Notes: generated from the sequence alone by a model not told the origin. Positions 12,214-24,584 are shown, numbered from the stretch's first letter. The stretch: 64,000 nucleotides of DNA from Dreissena polymorpha (GCF_020536995.1 NC_068359.1:122911272-122975271), one strand, 5' to 3'. A program made the numbers and translations.

Positions 12214-12280
12214 CGTTGTTGTTGTTGTTGTTGATGATGTTCATGATGATGATGATGATCTATCTATCTATCTATCTATA
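12214..12280 (+). repeat. GTT / GAT / CTAT simple repeats at the LINE 3' end
   Basis: Consecutive short runs of GTT, GAT and TATC units. Read on the minus strand they lie just 3' of the LINE coding end, as for the short 3' tandem tails of CR1/L2-type LINEs. Confidence 0.8.
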
Positions 12281-13984
12281 TTGTCTAACTCCCCTTGCGG
12301 GTATTATTGATTTCAGGTTAAAAATTGATAAAAACATGTCTCCCGGAGTTCAAGGGGCAGAAGGGGAAAGCAGGGACTGCTTAAACTCTTCAAGATCATA
12401 ATGAAAAATTGTAGTGGCAGTGAGGTCGTTCCACATCACCTTTGCGCTTGAGAAAAATGAAAAATTATAATATTTTGCAGTGGTATGGATCTGTCTGTAT
12501 AGTAGGAGAGGGGGTGCATGTAACGAGTGAATCTGGTGGGTCGTTCGATATTATGATGTTAGGGGCACAGCAACTAAACCTTGAACAATTTTGAATACAA
12601 ATATTAATTTAGTGTCATTTCGTCTGTGTTGTAGGGTCTGCCAACCAAGTTCCTGCTGCATGAAGGTGACAATGTCGTACCGGGAATAGTTATGCTTGAC
12701 CCATTGGACTGCTCAACGCTGTACATTTTCAATTGTTTGTATGCATGTATTTTGTAATGTGTGAGGACTCCATACGGTCGAAGCATATTCAACCTGTGGT
12801 CTAACTATGGTCTTGTATGCGAGCTGGCGAATGTTGGAATTTCTTGTCTGTATGTTCCTGCGGAGAAAACCAAGAGATTTATAAGCGTTTTTTGTATTCT
12901 ATTTATAGGAAAGGTCTTTTGAAATGTCCACACCTAAGTATTTTGAATTGTCAACAGTTTCTAATATTTGTCCATGAAGTCTGTAATTAAAAGAGAATTT
13001 TGATTTATTTCTGGTTATGTTTAAAACTTGGCATTTACTTTGGTTGAACTCCATGTCCCAAATATGTTCCCATTTCATTAGTTTATCTAGATCTTCTTGT
13101 AGAATATAGCAGTCATGCATATTGTTGATTGTTAGGTATACGGCAGTGTCATCTGCAAATAAGCGAACTTAAGAAGTAATATATTGAGGTAAATCATTTA
13201 TGTAGAGAAGAAAAAGTAACGGACCAAGCACAGACCCTTGTGGTACCCCTGATGTCACTGGTACCTCGGATGATAGTTCTCCATCTAGAGCAACACGTTG
13301 AGTACGACCTATAAGGAATGATTTGATCCACGAGAGAGTATATTTATCCACACCATGTTCCTGTAATTTGAAAAGCAGTATAAGATGGTTCACTTTGTCG
13401 AACGCTTTACTGAAGTCGAGAAAAATTAGATCAGTTTGTTTTCCAGATGTCATATTTCGTGCCAGGTCATCAATGAGTTGTAAAAGTTGTGTTTCGCAGG
13501 AACTCTTTTCTCTGAACCCATACTGTAAGTCATAAAGTATGTTATATTTATTGAAATGAGCTGAAAGATTAGATGAAACTACATGTTCTAAGGATTTACA
13601 TAAAATACAGCTGAGAAAGATATGTCTGTAATTTGCTTGGTCTTCTTTGTTCCCTTTCTTGTACATAGGTATTACATTTGCTGATGTCCATACTTTCGGG
13701 AGAATTCCGGAGTCCAAGGATTTCTTAAAAAGGAGTGTTATTATTGGAGAAGTTTGTGAACTTAATTCTTTTAGAACAAGAGGTTTGATGTTGTCGGGGC
13801 ATGCTGACACGTCTGGTTTAAGATTGGATAGCAACTTCTGCACCCCATTGACACTGACTGTGATCTTTGGCATTGTTGGAAATTTTCTGAAAGTTGAAAA
13901 TGAAATTTCATTAAGATTTCTGAAAAAAAGATAGACATGATTGAGAAAGGGTAAGGGGGAACATAGGTGTGAAAACGGATCGGA
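12226..13984 (-). mobile_element. 5'-truncated non-LTR retrotransposon (LINE), reverse transcriptase part
   Basis: The minus-strand frame encodes a group-II-intron-like LINE reverse transcriptase. Motifs in order are [25 protein letters not shown] (motif A with the first catalytic Asp), [20 protein letters not shown], then FADDTAVYL (the catalytic DD, rc of 13148-13159), LGVDIS and a C-terminal stretch ending LEEFKQSLLSPSAP with a stop at 12350-12352. The endonuclease domain and 5' part are absent. One in-frame TAA (13169-13171) lies just before FADD, and later parts run in more than one frame, so this copy is dead. The style fits the jockey/CR1/L2 group. Clade assignment needs a tree. The tail ends in simple repeats and the truncated front abuts a GAT run next to a MITE. 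Confidence 0.9.
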
Positions 13985-14026
13985 ACTGATGATGATGATG
14001 AGGATGATGATCATCATCATTATCAT
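13985..14026 (+). repeat. GAT/ATC simple repeat at LINE-MITE junction
   Basis: GATGATGATGATGAGG, then inverted ATCATCATCATTATC. It marks the boundary between the truncated LINE front and the MITE. Confidence 0.75.
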
Positions 14027-14413
14027 TTACCATGCTCTAAAATATCCATTATATGCATCTTTTGACGATTTAAAACCCTGAAATTTATAGAGCGTTGCAA
14101 CGCGAATCGATTGAATAACTTGGAGAGTTCTGTTGTTGTCGTTATATTTTGTGATACTACGAGGATTGCTTGTATACAGAATTAAATACTGAATGCTTAA
14201 TTGAGCTCGGATGGCCGAGTGGTCTAAGCGATAGACTTTTACTCAATGGCTCTATGGGTTAGTGGTTCGAGACCAGTTGAGGGTTACTTTTTTATTTCTT
14301 TTATTATTATTTTTTTACTGGGGCTTTTTAGATCCTATGTTTACATTTATCATTATAAAGCATGTAATGACAAACTTTAAAACATGCCAAAATCTAAGAA
14401 AAGGCCCCTTTAA
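14027..14413 (+). mobile_element. MITE family B, left-truncated, with tRNA-like core
   Basis: Matches the copies at 62369-62862 and 63188-63704: CATGCTCTAAAATATCC, GATGCAT-like and TTTTGACGAT words, CGTTGCAACGCGAATCGATTGA, then a tRNA-like block, ending ATGCCAAAATCT and GGCCCCTTTAA. The left terminus is missing where the LINE/simple repeat abuts. The tRNA-like block (about 14204-14284) has A box TGGCCGAGTGG and B box GGTTCGAGACC. Confidence 0.8.
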
Positions 14414-15358
14414 GTTCCACGTATTTATCTTACTAGATGTATGCACTAACTTGCATTGAATACATATTAAACGAGGACAATATTTCCCATTCAAAATTAA
14501 GTGATTGAGCTACACGAGAACCTTTCAATCCCGCGAGAACCTTGCGAGATCTCGTACAATCTCGTTTTTTCACGTTTAACTGCGCTGCAAATAATGCACA
14601 CTCAATTAACATTTTATTTAATACCATGCCATTAAAATCACATTCATTTTAACCTCTTATCAATATTTAAATTTCTTTTACCTTTATAGAGCTTTAACGT
14701 TGTTGATCTTGACTTTAATTGGTTTGATCGCGATCGAAAAGATGCTCGGTTTTAAATCGTCTGAAATGCAATATTTGCCCTCTTATCACCAAATAACAAG
14801 CACAAAGAACAGTTGCAGAATCGATGGACAATTAGCATAAACGTCCGGTGCTCGGATTTCCTACAGCAGAAAATAGATGGCGTAGGGTTGCATTGTAATT
14901 GCCGACGATGTATTTTTGTGTTTGAAATACTAGCGGACGGTGCTCGTTATCGATGCAGCTAATCTTCAAATCTCCCCAACCCTTTGACCAAAGGGCATAG
15001 AACGTTGCCCTAATTCTAAATCCATTTAAGTAAAATTGTTCAGGTAATAATCAAAGTTGATTTAAACGTTTCGAAGTTCACACGGGAAACTAGCCTTTTT
15101 TATAAAGCGTAAAACAGTTTTCACACAGTTTATCAATTTATTTTTAAAAAAGCACGAAGATTTTCGCTCATGAAAGGGCATATTGAGTTGAGCCATGACG
15201 GCGCTTTATATTTTGTGTAAGTCTGTTTGTTAAAAATAAGTTTTATATAAGTATGATTGTCTTTGATACTGGGCTTGATCTCATCGACCGAGCTACGAAA
15301 GTATTTGTCCGTTAGGATAACCTAGAGTAAAACGGAAGTTGTATATTATGAATACGTC
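14414..15358. other. Unique DNA, nothing certain
   Basis: No repeat is recognised. The short motif CTCGTACAATCTCG and related words recur near 14520-14570. Part of 14700-15010 is GC-richer and may be regulatory. Confidence 0.45.
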
Positions 15359-15772
15359 ATGATTTCGTTCATGGGAACCAAAAGGCGTCCTTTACGTTGT
15401 TTACTTCTTGTGAACTTCTTGTGTTCTTTGTCTATTCTCTTTGTCCGTGCTATGGCCTTGACGTCTTCGGCCGTGTGCATGGTTTGTGCTCTCTTAGAAC
15501 ATAAGCGATGCAGGGACATGGTCGGGCAGTATTGGCGGTCTCAGATTACCGACGGGGATATCACATTAAGATTTAATGCTAAATATGCGCAAATCAACGC
15601 GCGACAGAATTCATTATCTCGCCGAAAACGCATAATTGCGCTATGTTCGAGTGTCGTACTGGATTTCAGCATTTGCACTGTATCGTTCGAATATTGTCAC
15701 TCCTCTCTTCCAAGTGACCTTTGTTTGAAGTTGAAGACAACTGAACGTATAGGTCGAGGTCTGCAATATTGA
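15359..15772 (+). CDS. Uncertain ORF with signal-peptide-like N-terminus
   Basis: A 137-codon frame with an in-frame TAG upstream at 15323. The third ATG-proximal start (MGTKRRPLRC) gives a classical signal sequence: basic n-region, hydrophobic CLLLVNFLCSLSILFV, then a small-residue cleavage-like AMA. After it come a Cys pattern (CMVC, KRC), a YW-containing stretch and a basic SRRKR, which could be a convertase site. I recognise no family. Composition is GC-richer than the flanks and the surroundings are not repetitive. It could be a real secreted peptide, one exon of a larger gene, or a GC-rich non-coding element that happens to be open. There is no confirming splice site or polyadenylation signal, and the first ATG has a weak context. 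Confidence 0.25.
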   Translation: MISFMGTKRRPLRCLLLVNFLCSLSILFVRAMALTSSAVCMVCALLEHKRCRDMVGQYWRSQITDGDITLRFNAKYAQINARQNSLSRRKRIIALCSSVVLDFSICTVSFEYCHSSLPSDLCLKLKTTERIGRGLQY

Positions 15773-15933
15773 TATATTTCCTGAAAGAAACTGTGTACAA
15801 AATGTACTCGAGGACAAGTTCTTATTCTTTTTTTATCTTTTGAAAGTTTATTTCCTATGAGCGATACTACCTTGGTCAATATCAGAACGGCAACATGGCA
15901 TTCAATGTGAAAAGAAAAAGCAGAGCAACATAG
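15773..15933. other. Unique DNA
   Basis: Short stretch between the ORF and a MITE fragment. Nothing is recognised. Confidence 0.5.
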
Positions 15934-16022
15934 CCTCGTTCTGAGCAAAACTGGGCTCAATGCATGTGCTTAAAGTGTGGTTCCAGATTAGCTTGTAAAA
16001 GCTCATATGAGACTTCCAAACA
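15934..16022. repeat. MITE family A fragment
   Basis: TCGTTCTGAGCAAAACTGGG, then CAATGCATGTGC and CCAGATTAGCTTGT. The right half is lost. Confidence 0.75.
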
Positions 16023-17599
16023 CGTCTTATCATAAAATAACACCATAATGCAATGGTGAGTCTTCTCGAAGTTCGTCTAACTGCGGTTACAAGACCTACT
16101 GGTATTCACGCCAGCACAACTATTGCTAAAAATTAAAATAACAAATATTATCAATTTAAAAACGTAATTGTGTATCGGACAATTACACCAATTCATGTCG
16201 CTCATCGGTTTTATTATATGTTACGAACATCACTTCCGAAAATTGAAACGCTTAACCATTACTCAATTTAATTAACTGTTATTTTATCCCTGTATTTTAC
16301 TGCATCAGTCGTTCAAACGTTTCGTTCCTTTTCATTGACTTCCACTGAGCATTTGACAGGTTACATAGCTGCTTGTTCGAGGAGTGAAGTCACTCTTGTC
16401 AGTTGCTTCCTGAATTTTATTTCTTTAATAAAGACAGATTGATATCTTGCTTCAAGAAAGTCGATGGACCGATAGAACCCTGCGCAATTCTTATCTTCAA
16501 TGGTGTTCGTATAGGAAGGACGATTTACCCAAAGTAAATGCAATAAGCTTGGCAGTGCGGTGTTCATTACTAAACACATGTACATTAGACAATTAGTTTA
16601 AGTCTACGGAAAATTCCCAACAGATAGCGGAAAAGTAAACAGATGGTAGAAGAAAGACAAAAAAATACAAGCATGTAGGACTGTAGGTCCTGACTATGCT
16701 AGCATATGACTGAAAATAATTTTAAAAATTTCATTCGAAATTTTAATTTCTATAAGCGATTAATATTTGAGGTAAGTGAAATCGCTGTTGATCTGTGCTG
16801 CCACATGAAGGAAGGGTATTTATCTAGCTTAAACGTTGTCTCATGGATACAAAGCTACGAGAAATACATGAAAAAGATCATAGCCTACCAGTGTATGTTA
16901 TATGCATCGAACATTTTTAACGTCCTTACAACAAGTCTGCAAGGCGATGGCGACATCAAAGCGGTTGGAAATTGTTCATGTTTGGTCCAGGTGTCCGGAA
17001 GACGTCAGGACCACTTATGGCGGACCCATTTATGGTCCTTGATCTTAGAAATACTCTCAAATCTAATTTGGCACTAATTTAATACCGAAACTATCCTTTA
17101 ATTGTGTAAAGAGTTATCGCGTCGTATTATCCAGTATCAAATTCACAAAATCGTTCGCACGTCGATTTTCTACGGCGAGCTCATATCACAAAAGGGAGTG
17201 CGCCAAGTGGTTACAACAGCGCAACAAACGCTCGACCCTGCTGGTCGGAGAATTGCCCATTTCCGTGTTTTCTTTTACATCTTCGGGCGTATTTAAGACC
17301 TAAACAATAACGGCATTCACGTAAACGTCATGACCAGTCTTTTCAAATCCCATGATTGATTTAGCAATAGCACTTTGAGACAAATGCAAGCGGGCGCGTC
17401 CGATTTTCTCGTGACCACTTACGGTATTAAATGCTGCCTTTAAATTCTTTAACTAAAGTATTCGATTTGTTTTGAAAACCGCGTATTTGACTTGATATTT
17501 AAAAACGCCGTATTCATTAAATAATGCCGGGGCTTACCCTAACAATTACAAACCTCAACATAAAGACTGCTCTGAAAAGCGTAATTAAATGCTTTTTAA
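16023..17599. other. Unique AT-rich DNA, nothing recognised
   Basis: The longest frame (16706-17077, plus) has no recognisable domain and an AT-driven composition, so I do not call it. No repeats are seen. Confidence 0.45.
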
Positions 17600-20500
17600 A
17601 CATATTTGTCATAAGTGTGTGGACATTGTTGTGCTTTTTAAGGTTTAGACAACTTAATCCTTCCTTGTTATTTCTGATTGTAAGAAACGCTGAGAGCCAA
17701 TAAAGAAAACATTGATCAGAATTAGTGGTTTCATGATTTCTATTGTTCCGGGGATTTTTTTTAGCAAACAAATATAGTTCTGGGATCATATCTTTGAATT
17801 TGTTACAATGCGTGAACGTGCGTTATTACCAATGTTTATAACATGAATATATTTAATATCAATATTTCATTACATTTAGCGCGCATCTACTTTGATTTTC
17901 CATGCTTTGATATTACGCGCGCTTTAGTCTTTGGAGCTACACGGTGTAGATGCATATCGGTGGCCTTTCTGTCAAAATGCTGCCTCTCTGTTCATTCTTC
18001 GCTGCCTCTCTGTCATAAACAAGAAAAATGGATGATCGTAATTCACAAAACAGGTAAAAAAAATCTCAAATTAAAACCCGTAAACACATGTGTGCATAAA
18101 AACAGGTGGTCCATGAGTTGAAGCATATATCCAGCTACTGGTTTACAGTATTCCGCAGGTCCGAACACTTATCACAAACTCTATTGAAGATGGAATGATG
18201 ACGAGGGTAGTGGAACAATCGTGCATACATGCCACTTTGATGACTTTTTAACATAGCTTTTCCGTAATATGTCAAATATCTAGTGTCATTGATATCATCT
18301 TTATGATAAAATCTTTACGTTCAATGTTACGTTTATAGTAATTTTCATCAATTTTACTTAAAAAATGCATACGTTCGCTTTCGTTGTATATTGTTTATAC
18401 AATACTATAATCTAATTCATAGTGCGGCTCTATGATAATGCAAACATTATATTTTGTAGGAAGTGAAACTTTAAAAACTGATATCGTTTTATCCCTTATC
18501 GAGGACGGAAAATATGTGTTCAGTTTCGTCTGACTTAGTTTCCCACGCAACGGAGACGTTTTTAATGCATGCACCTGCGTGACCACATTCCATTAATTAT
18601 CATAAAATATCATTATAGATCTGTTAGCGAAAAAATGTGCGTTTAACAAACGATGTTGAAAATTGCTCTATAAATATGGATTATGGTGAGCGAAATAAGT
18701 AAATATTGATTTAGAACTAAATCTTAAAACGAAACCATACAACATTTATGCGTTCCCATATGTTTATGGACGATTTAACTCAAAGAACGCTTTTGCCCAT
18801 GATAAACGTGCACGGATCTAATTTTCGTTTCGTATGTTGGAAATGGATATAGTTGTAGTTACGCACAATATTGTTATTATTGTTGCTATTGTTGTTGCTG
18901 CCGCTGCTCATGGTGGTGATATGTGGAGAAGAAGGAGCATTATAACTGTTGATGATGGCGATAATTATAAGGAAGAGGGTACTGATGATCATGTTCATAA
19001 TGATATGGGAGAAGGTATTGATGACAATGTTGATAATGATAAGGGAGAGGGGACTGATTATCATGTTGATAGTGATAAGGGAAAGGGCACTGATGACCAT
19101 GTTGATAATGACGTTCAGAAGAAAGAAAAGCATTTTAACTAAGTTGATGATTACGATAATGACAAGGAAGAGGGTACTGATAAACATTGTGATAATGACG
19201 TTAATGAGAAGGAGGAACATTATAACTACGTTGATGATGGTGATAATGATAAGGGAGAGGGTATTGATGATCATGTTGATAATGATAAGGGAGGTAATAA
19301 TTATGATCATGTTGATAATGATAAGGGAGAGGGTATTGATGATCATGTTGATAATGATATGAGAGAGGGCACTGATGATCATGTTGATAATGATAAGGGA
19401 GAGGGTACTGATGATAATGTTGATAATGATAAGGAAGATGGTATCGATGATCATGTGGATAATGATAAGGAAGTGGGTACAGATGATCATGTTGTAAATG
19501 ATTATGGATGGGGCTCTAATGATTATGTTGATAATGATCAGGGAAAGGGCGCGGTTGATCATGTTCATTATGATAAGAAAGAGAGTACTGATGATTATGT
19601 GGATAATGATAAGGGAGAGGGTACTAATGATCATGTTGATAATTGTTAGGGAGAGGGTACTGATGATCATTTTTATAATGATAATGAAGAAGGTACTGAT
19701 GATTATGTTGATAATGATAAGGGAGAGGGCACTGATGATCATGTTGAAAATGATAGAATACTGATGATAATGTTGATAATGATAAGGGGATACTGATGAT
19801 AAGGTTGATAATGATAAGGAGGACGGTACTGATGATTATGTTGATAATGATAAGGGATAGGGAACTGATGATGATGATGATAATGATAAAGGAGAGGGAA
19901 CTGATGATCAAGTTGATAATGATAATGGAGAGGGCACTGTTGATAATGTTAATATGATGGTACTGATGATTATATTGATAATGATAAGGGAGATGGTACT
20001 GATGATTATGTTGGTAATGATAAGGGATGGGGAACTGATGATCATGTTGATAATGTTAAGGGAGAGGGTAGTGATGATCATGTTGATAATGATAAGGAAT
20101 AGGACACTGATGATCATGTTGATAATGATAAAGAAGAGGGTACTGATGATCATGTTGATAATGATAAGGGAGAGGGTACAGATGATTATGTTGATAATGA
20201 TAAGGTAGATGACACTGATAATAATATTGATTATGATATGGGAGAGGGTACTGATGATCATGTTAATAACGATAAGGGAGAGGGTACCGATGATCATGTT
20301 GATAATGATAGGTGGGGTACTGATGATTATGTTGATAATGATAAGGGAAAGGGTGCCGATGATCATGGTGACAATGATAAGGGAGCGGGTACTGATTTTC
20401 ATGTTGATAATGGTACGGGAGAGGATACTGATGACCATGTTGATAATGATACGGGAGAGGGAACTGATGATCATGTTAATAATGATAAGGGAGAGGGTGC

Positions 20501-21010
20501 CGATGATCATGTTGATAATGATTAGGAAGAGAGTACTGATGATCATGTTAATAATGATAAGGGAGAGGGCACTGATGATCATGTTGATAATGATAAGGGA
20601 GAGAGTTCTGATGATCATGTTGATAATGATAAGGGACAGGGTACTGATGATCATGTTGATAATGATAAGGGAGAGGGTACTGATGATCATGTTGATATTG
20701 AAAAGGGACAGGGTACTGATGATCATGTTTATAATGAAAAGGAAGAGGGTACTGATGATCATGTTGATAATAAAAAGGGATAGGGCATTGATGATCATGT
20801 TGATAATGACTTTAATGCTCAAACGAACTAAAAAGCAACATCCGTCGTCTTCACAACGTTTCTTTCAATTTACAAGTCATCTATCAAAACTCATTTAAGT
20901 CTACGTTGTGTTTTACTGTTTGTAAAGTGTGTCCGCGCATGAGGCTGCAGCATGGGACCAACAGAAGTGTGTCCCGGCACACATGCCCAATAATCTTAAT
21001 GAGAAGTTTG
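17600..21010. repeat. Segmental duplicate, copy 1 (minisatellite-bearing)
   Basis: Blocks match the 25-29 kb region in the same order: 17605-17735 with about 25010-25125 (shared ATTGTTGTGCTTTTTAA), 18470-18900 with 25750-26180 (shared TTTCCCAC, GCATGACCGCATTCCAT-like and TATAAAT phrases), 20835-20870 with 26265-26300 (CGTCTTCACAAC), and 20935-21010 with 28800-28885 (GCGCATGA(G)GCTGCA, CCAATAA). Divergence is substantial, so the duplication is old. Confidence 0.75.
18950..20822 (+). repeat. 36-bp-unit minisatellite, about 50 units
   Basis: The unit reads GTTGATAATGATAAGG followed by GAGAGGGTACTGATGATCAT, 36 bp in total, repeated with point variation and occasional lost segments. Because 36 is a multiple of 3, every frame repeats as 12 residues. 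One plus frame gives DDHVDNDKGEGT, another MIMLIMIRERVL, and the minus strand hydrophobic IIINMIISTLSL. Several units carry stops in each frame and frames swap between units, so this is not a convincing gene. The paralogous site at 26.2 kb has only about one to two units, so the array expanded after the segmental duplication. Confidence 0.97.
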
Positions 21011-22065
21011 AAGATTTGAATCATAGCTGCAAGTTCTATATATTAATTATTTGCTTGTAGTAACAACTATCAATAATGGTTATGTGGTCGTGTGCATACT
21101 CATCATTTCAGTTAATGAAGTATTATAATTATGCCCAATACCGCAGCAAAGGCATTACTACTTACTGAATATTGCTCTTAAAACGGCGAGGAACGATTAT
21201 AACGTTGATAATGCATAGACGGATAACAATCTAGGGAAAATGACACACATCTGAAGTCGTCGAAATAAGAGTGTGTGTAAGTTTTTTGTTTGATTGTTTT
21301 TTTCAAATTAAAAGTACTTTTCTTACGCCAGTCGACAATCTATCCATGAGCGAAATCCCATGTATTTCTTGCAAATGTGTTCATACGACACATGGATATA
21401 CAAGTATTTCTACAACGAATACGAATAAACGTGTATGTATCGACCAAGAAAATTAAAACAAGAAATATATTTAAAAAGATATTCGGCTTTAATTGCACCC
21501 AAGTGAGTTGAAAATATCCAATTTAATTATAAGTTCACGCAGTTTAATTACGAACTAAAAGATGCTTAACACACGATTTACATTTATTCTCTTTTATCCG
21601 TCGTAAATGAAAAATTTAATCAACTAATAAAGTTTATTGCACACACTCTTTTTAATGGTTTAAAGGATTTATTATTCTACATCTCGCGATGTTTTCAGAA
21701 AAAATATTGGATTATACATTTTATGTATACGGATCTTGTGTCTATTTAGTAAATATAGAAAATATTCGTCACGCGCTCGTGCAATTAAAATTCAACGTCG
21801 CACATGTGTGATAAGATAAGTAAACGATTTTCCCTTCATCAGGACACTATAGTTTTTCGGTAGTTTATTTTTTACTCATACTGCAAATAAGTGGCAATTG
21901 TCGATTGGTTTTCATCCATGTATTTCCCTAGAATTCGTGTACTTTAAATCTTGAGAGCAATACTTTGTTATCATCATAATGCGTGTATCAAAGTCCCTTT
22001 TTTATTTCCCGTTATCGATTTACCTTCCAAGTACTCACCCTGGAATTATGCGAAATATAATTGGG
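21011..22065. other. Unique AT-rich DNA
   Basis: No gene or repeat is recognised. Confidence 0.5.
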
Positions 22066-22245
22066 CCATGCTCTGTGATAATGCATATGGGATTAAATAC
22101 CTGTGCGTAAATTGTCGTCCCAGATTAGCCTCTGCAGTCCGCACAGACTAATCAGGGACGACACTTTCCATCATACGCTGCGGACTGCACAGGCTAATCT
22201 GGGACGACACTTTACGCATATGCATAAAATCCTTTTTTCACAAAG
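22066..22245. mobile_element. MITE family A, compact copy
   Basis: CTGTGATAATGCATATGG leads into CGTCCCAGATTAGCCTCTGC, a short middle, and the inverted CTAATCTGGGACGACAC, GCATATGCATAAAATCC end. The centre is shorter than in the 27.1-kb copy. Confidence 0.85.
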
Positions 22246-22256
22246 CAATTAATTCA

Positions 22257-24048
22257 AAATGTGTGTATGGGTGAATATTTAATTAGGTTCCATTTACTGT
22301 CCATATTCAACAATTATCTAAATGGTAGACATTAACAGAGATAAGTTTCATAATTACAATGTTAAATAATATGTAAACAATATTAGATAAGATTTCTTAG
22401 CAGATCACACGCTTAAAGCAGTTTTATGCTTTGTCGAAGCAACTAACCCCCATGTATTTTAGTAACGGTGTGTTGTCCGAATTCTTAAAGGGTAATTTTC
22501 TTGATTGTTTTATAAAAGAATGTCAAACGAAAATATAAAAAAAACACAACCATATTGAGCTAAATATTATATTTAAACTTAACTTAATAAAAGTTACGTT
22601 TAGTAGCTTTATATGCAGAATATTTATAAATGGTCAGTTATGGCTCTGTCCGTAATTTTTCAAGTCGACAACGTTACGAGGAAAATTTCATCTACCGCAC
22701 GGGAATGATACGGGGATACAACTTTTTCCGAAAAGTAAACATTCTTTCAACCTTTTACGTCATAATTAAGCAATGAACAGAGCGCGAAAAATGTGAAAAT
22801 CATCAAAAAGTAAGTAAAATAGTGAACGTACATTTATTCAGTGTCAACACCGTTCTTACATTTTCTTTGCTATTTCCACTTCCTGTTCTTTCATGATTTT
22901 CAAATATTATGTATTCTTAGATGCCACAAAATAATGTGTGCGTAATGTGTTTTTGAGACAAGTAGCATGCTGTTTGTGGATGATCAAATGCCTGAATGTC
23001 ATCACCGTTACAGTCCACACCGTTACGCTGAATGAGTAACGGTGATGACAACATCGTAACGGTGTGCACAAATATATATACACATTATGGTTTGAATAAA
23101 CTTCGTTTTCATATCGCCGATTGTTTTTCAAACAACATCGCAAATTTTACATGGAATTTATCAGACAAAAATGGAGAATTTATACAATTGGAATCAGTTC
23201 TGTCAGAATTCCCGAATGTCATCACCGTTACGTTCCACACCGTTACGCTGAATGAGAAACGGTGTTGACAACGTCGTAACGGTGTGGAGAAATTTATACA
23301 AACAATATTATTCGAATAAAGTTCGTATTCATATCGCCGATTGTCTTTCGAACAACATCACATATTTTACATGGAACTTATCTGACATACTTTCTAGTAA
23401 AAAAAACGATGCGAATAAACAAGAATATGAAAGTATAAGATAATCTGTCCACACCGTTACAAATGTGACAACACCGTTACGCCGCATAAAAAAGAAAACT
23501 TTTATATACATTAAGATTCAACAAAAACTGCAAACGTGTTTTAACATCATAAAGTCTTCAAGAAGGTGTCCAATGAAAGAAGAATTTAGTATATAAACAT
23601 GTACCCAAACATTTTATAGAAATTCTTAAAATTGTAAAACGTAATTAAAATGTGTATTTACACCGTTACGCACTTAATGTTCTGATAAAGTAACTGGCGA
23701 TTTGGAATTGATGTAATAGCCACTCATGATCACTTTATACAATGAAACAACGCAAAAAAAATAATTTAAATAAAGTTGAAATAAAATAATATTATCAAAC
23801 AAGTATTTATGTCCTCAAACAAGTATTTATCTCTGTAACGGGGTTCTCTTCACAACTTTTGACGTGCGTCAAATAAGCCTTCATAATCGCGATCTGGGTC
23901 ACATTAGGTCGTGCCCAGCTTAGGTTGACGTCCGTCTGACATGTACCTAACTGATAAACGGTCTGTCGACATTGCTTTACTAATTGTGTTTTTGAATATT
24001 TTTTATTAAGAATGGAACCTAATCAAATATTCACCCGTCTATGTGTCA
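22257..24048. mobile_element. 1.8-kb unit bounded by inverted repeats, rich in CACCGTTAC
   Basis: The left end GGGTGAATATTTAATTAGG, then TTCCATT (about 22264-22295), is matched in inverted form by AATGGAACC, then TAATCAAATATTCACCC (about 24012-24040), with few mismatches over about 33 bp. Between them lie a ~220-bp tandem duplication and about a dozen CACCGTTAC/GTAACGGTG words. No transposase is seen. It may be a non-autonomous DNA element. The boundaries and a target duplication are not certain. Confidence 0.45.
22993..23400 (+). repeat. Tandem duplication (about 220 bp x 2) with hairpin CACCGTTAC motifs
   Basis: Unit 1 (22993-23213) and unit 2 (23214 to about 23400) share GAATGTCATCACCGTTAC, CACACCGTTACGCTGAATGA, TCGTAACGGTGTG, CATATCGCCGATTGT and TTTTACATGGAA. 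Within each unit CACCGTTAC is followed nine bases later by a partly or fully complementary GTAACGGTG, giving a hairpin. A third partial recurrence is at about 23447-23485 and isolated words occur at 22848 and 23661. Confidence 0.8.
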
Positions 24049-24584
24049 TGTGAACATGCGTACTTATGAACATGCATACTTCATTCCATACACTGATCGG
24101 CGTTACATTCTATAACGCTGCAATCATTCATGTCCAAAAGAACGCAATGATGTAGTAAATTTTCTTTCAAATCAACCAATGAAAAATTCGGATTTATTCA
24201 TTCGGGTCTACTGGCGGAACTTTCTCCAGTATTGCATAAGCTGTTGATAAACGTCATTTAAGGTGGAACGCTGGGTAGACAGCTATACCGCATAAAAGTT
24301 GTCGTTATGATGTTCAATATAAACAGACGAAGTCTAAATCAGAGCACAAGTAACCGTATGAAAGTGTTCTTTATCATTTAAATTCGTGTTATATTTTACC
24401 TGATATAGGGAATGAAACGTAGATCGAATCGTACCCAATAAAATAAAAACAGAGTCAAGTATTAGGGAAAACAAGAGTTAATTGTTGCTTATCGCATAAT
24501 TTAAAAGAACGACAACTCGTACAGATAACCGTTAGTATTAAACAACTTATCAAATATACTATCTTAATACCTTGATATTGTTAC
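24049..24584. other. Unique DNA upstream of tRNA-Glu
   Basis: No gene or repeat is recognised. Confidence 0.5.

Noticed and set aside
16706-17077. 123-codon plus-strand frame
   Set aside because: No recognisable family, AT-rich with ordinary composition, and no supporting context.
18950-20822. CRISPR-like array
   Set aside because: Units are contiguous with no unique spacers, in a eukaryotic setting. It is a minisatellite.
18780-20898. Frames of up to 320 codons across the minisatellite, including hydrophobic IIINMIIS repeats
   Set aside because: The 36-bp unit gives repeating peptides in all frames. Stops and frame swaps occur among units and no promoter or splice context supports a protein.
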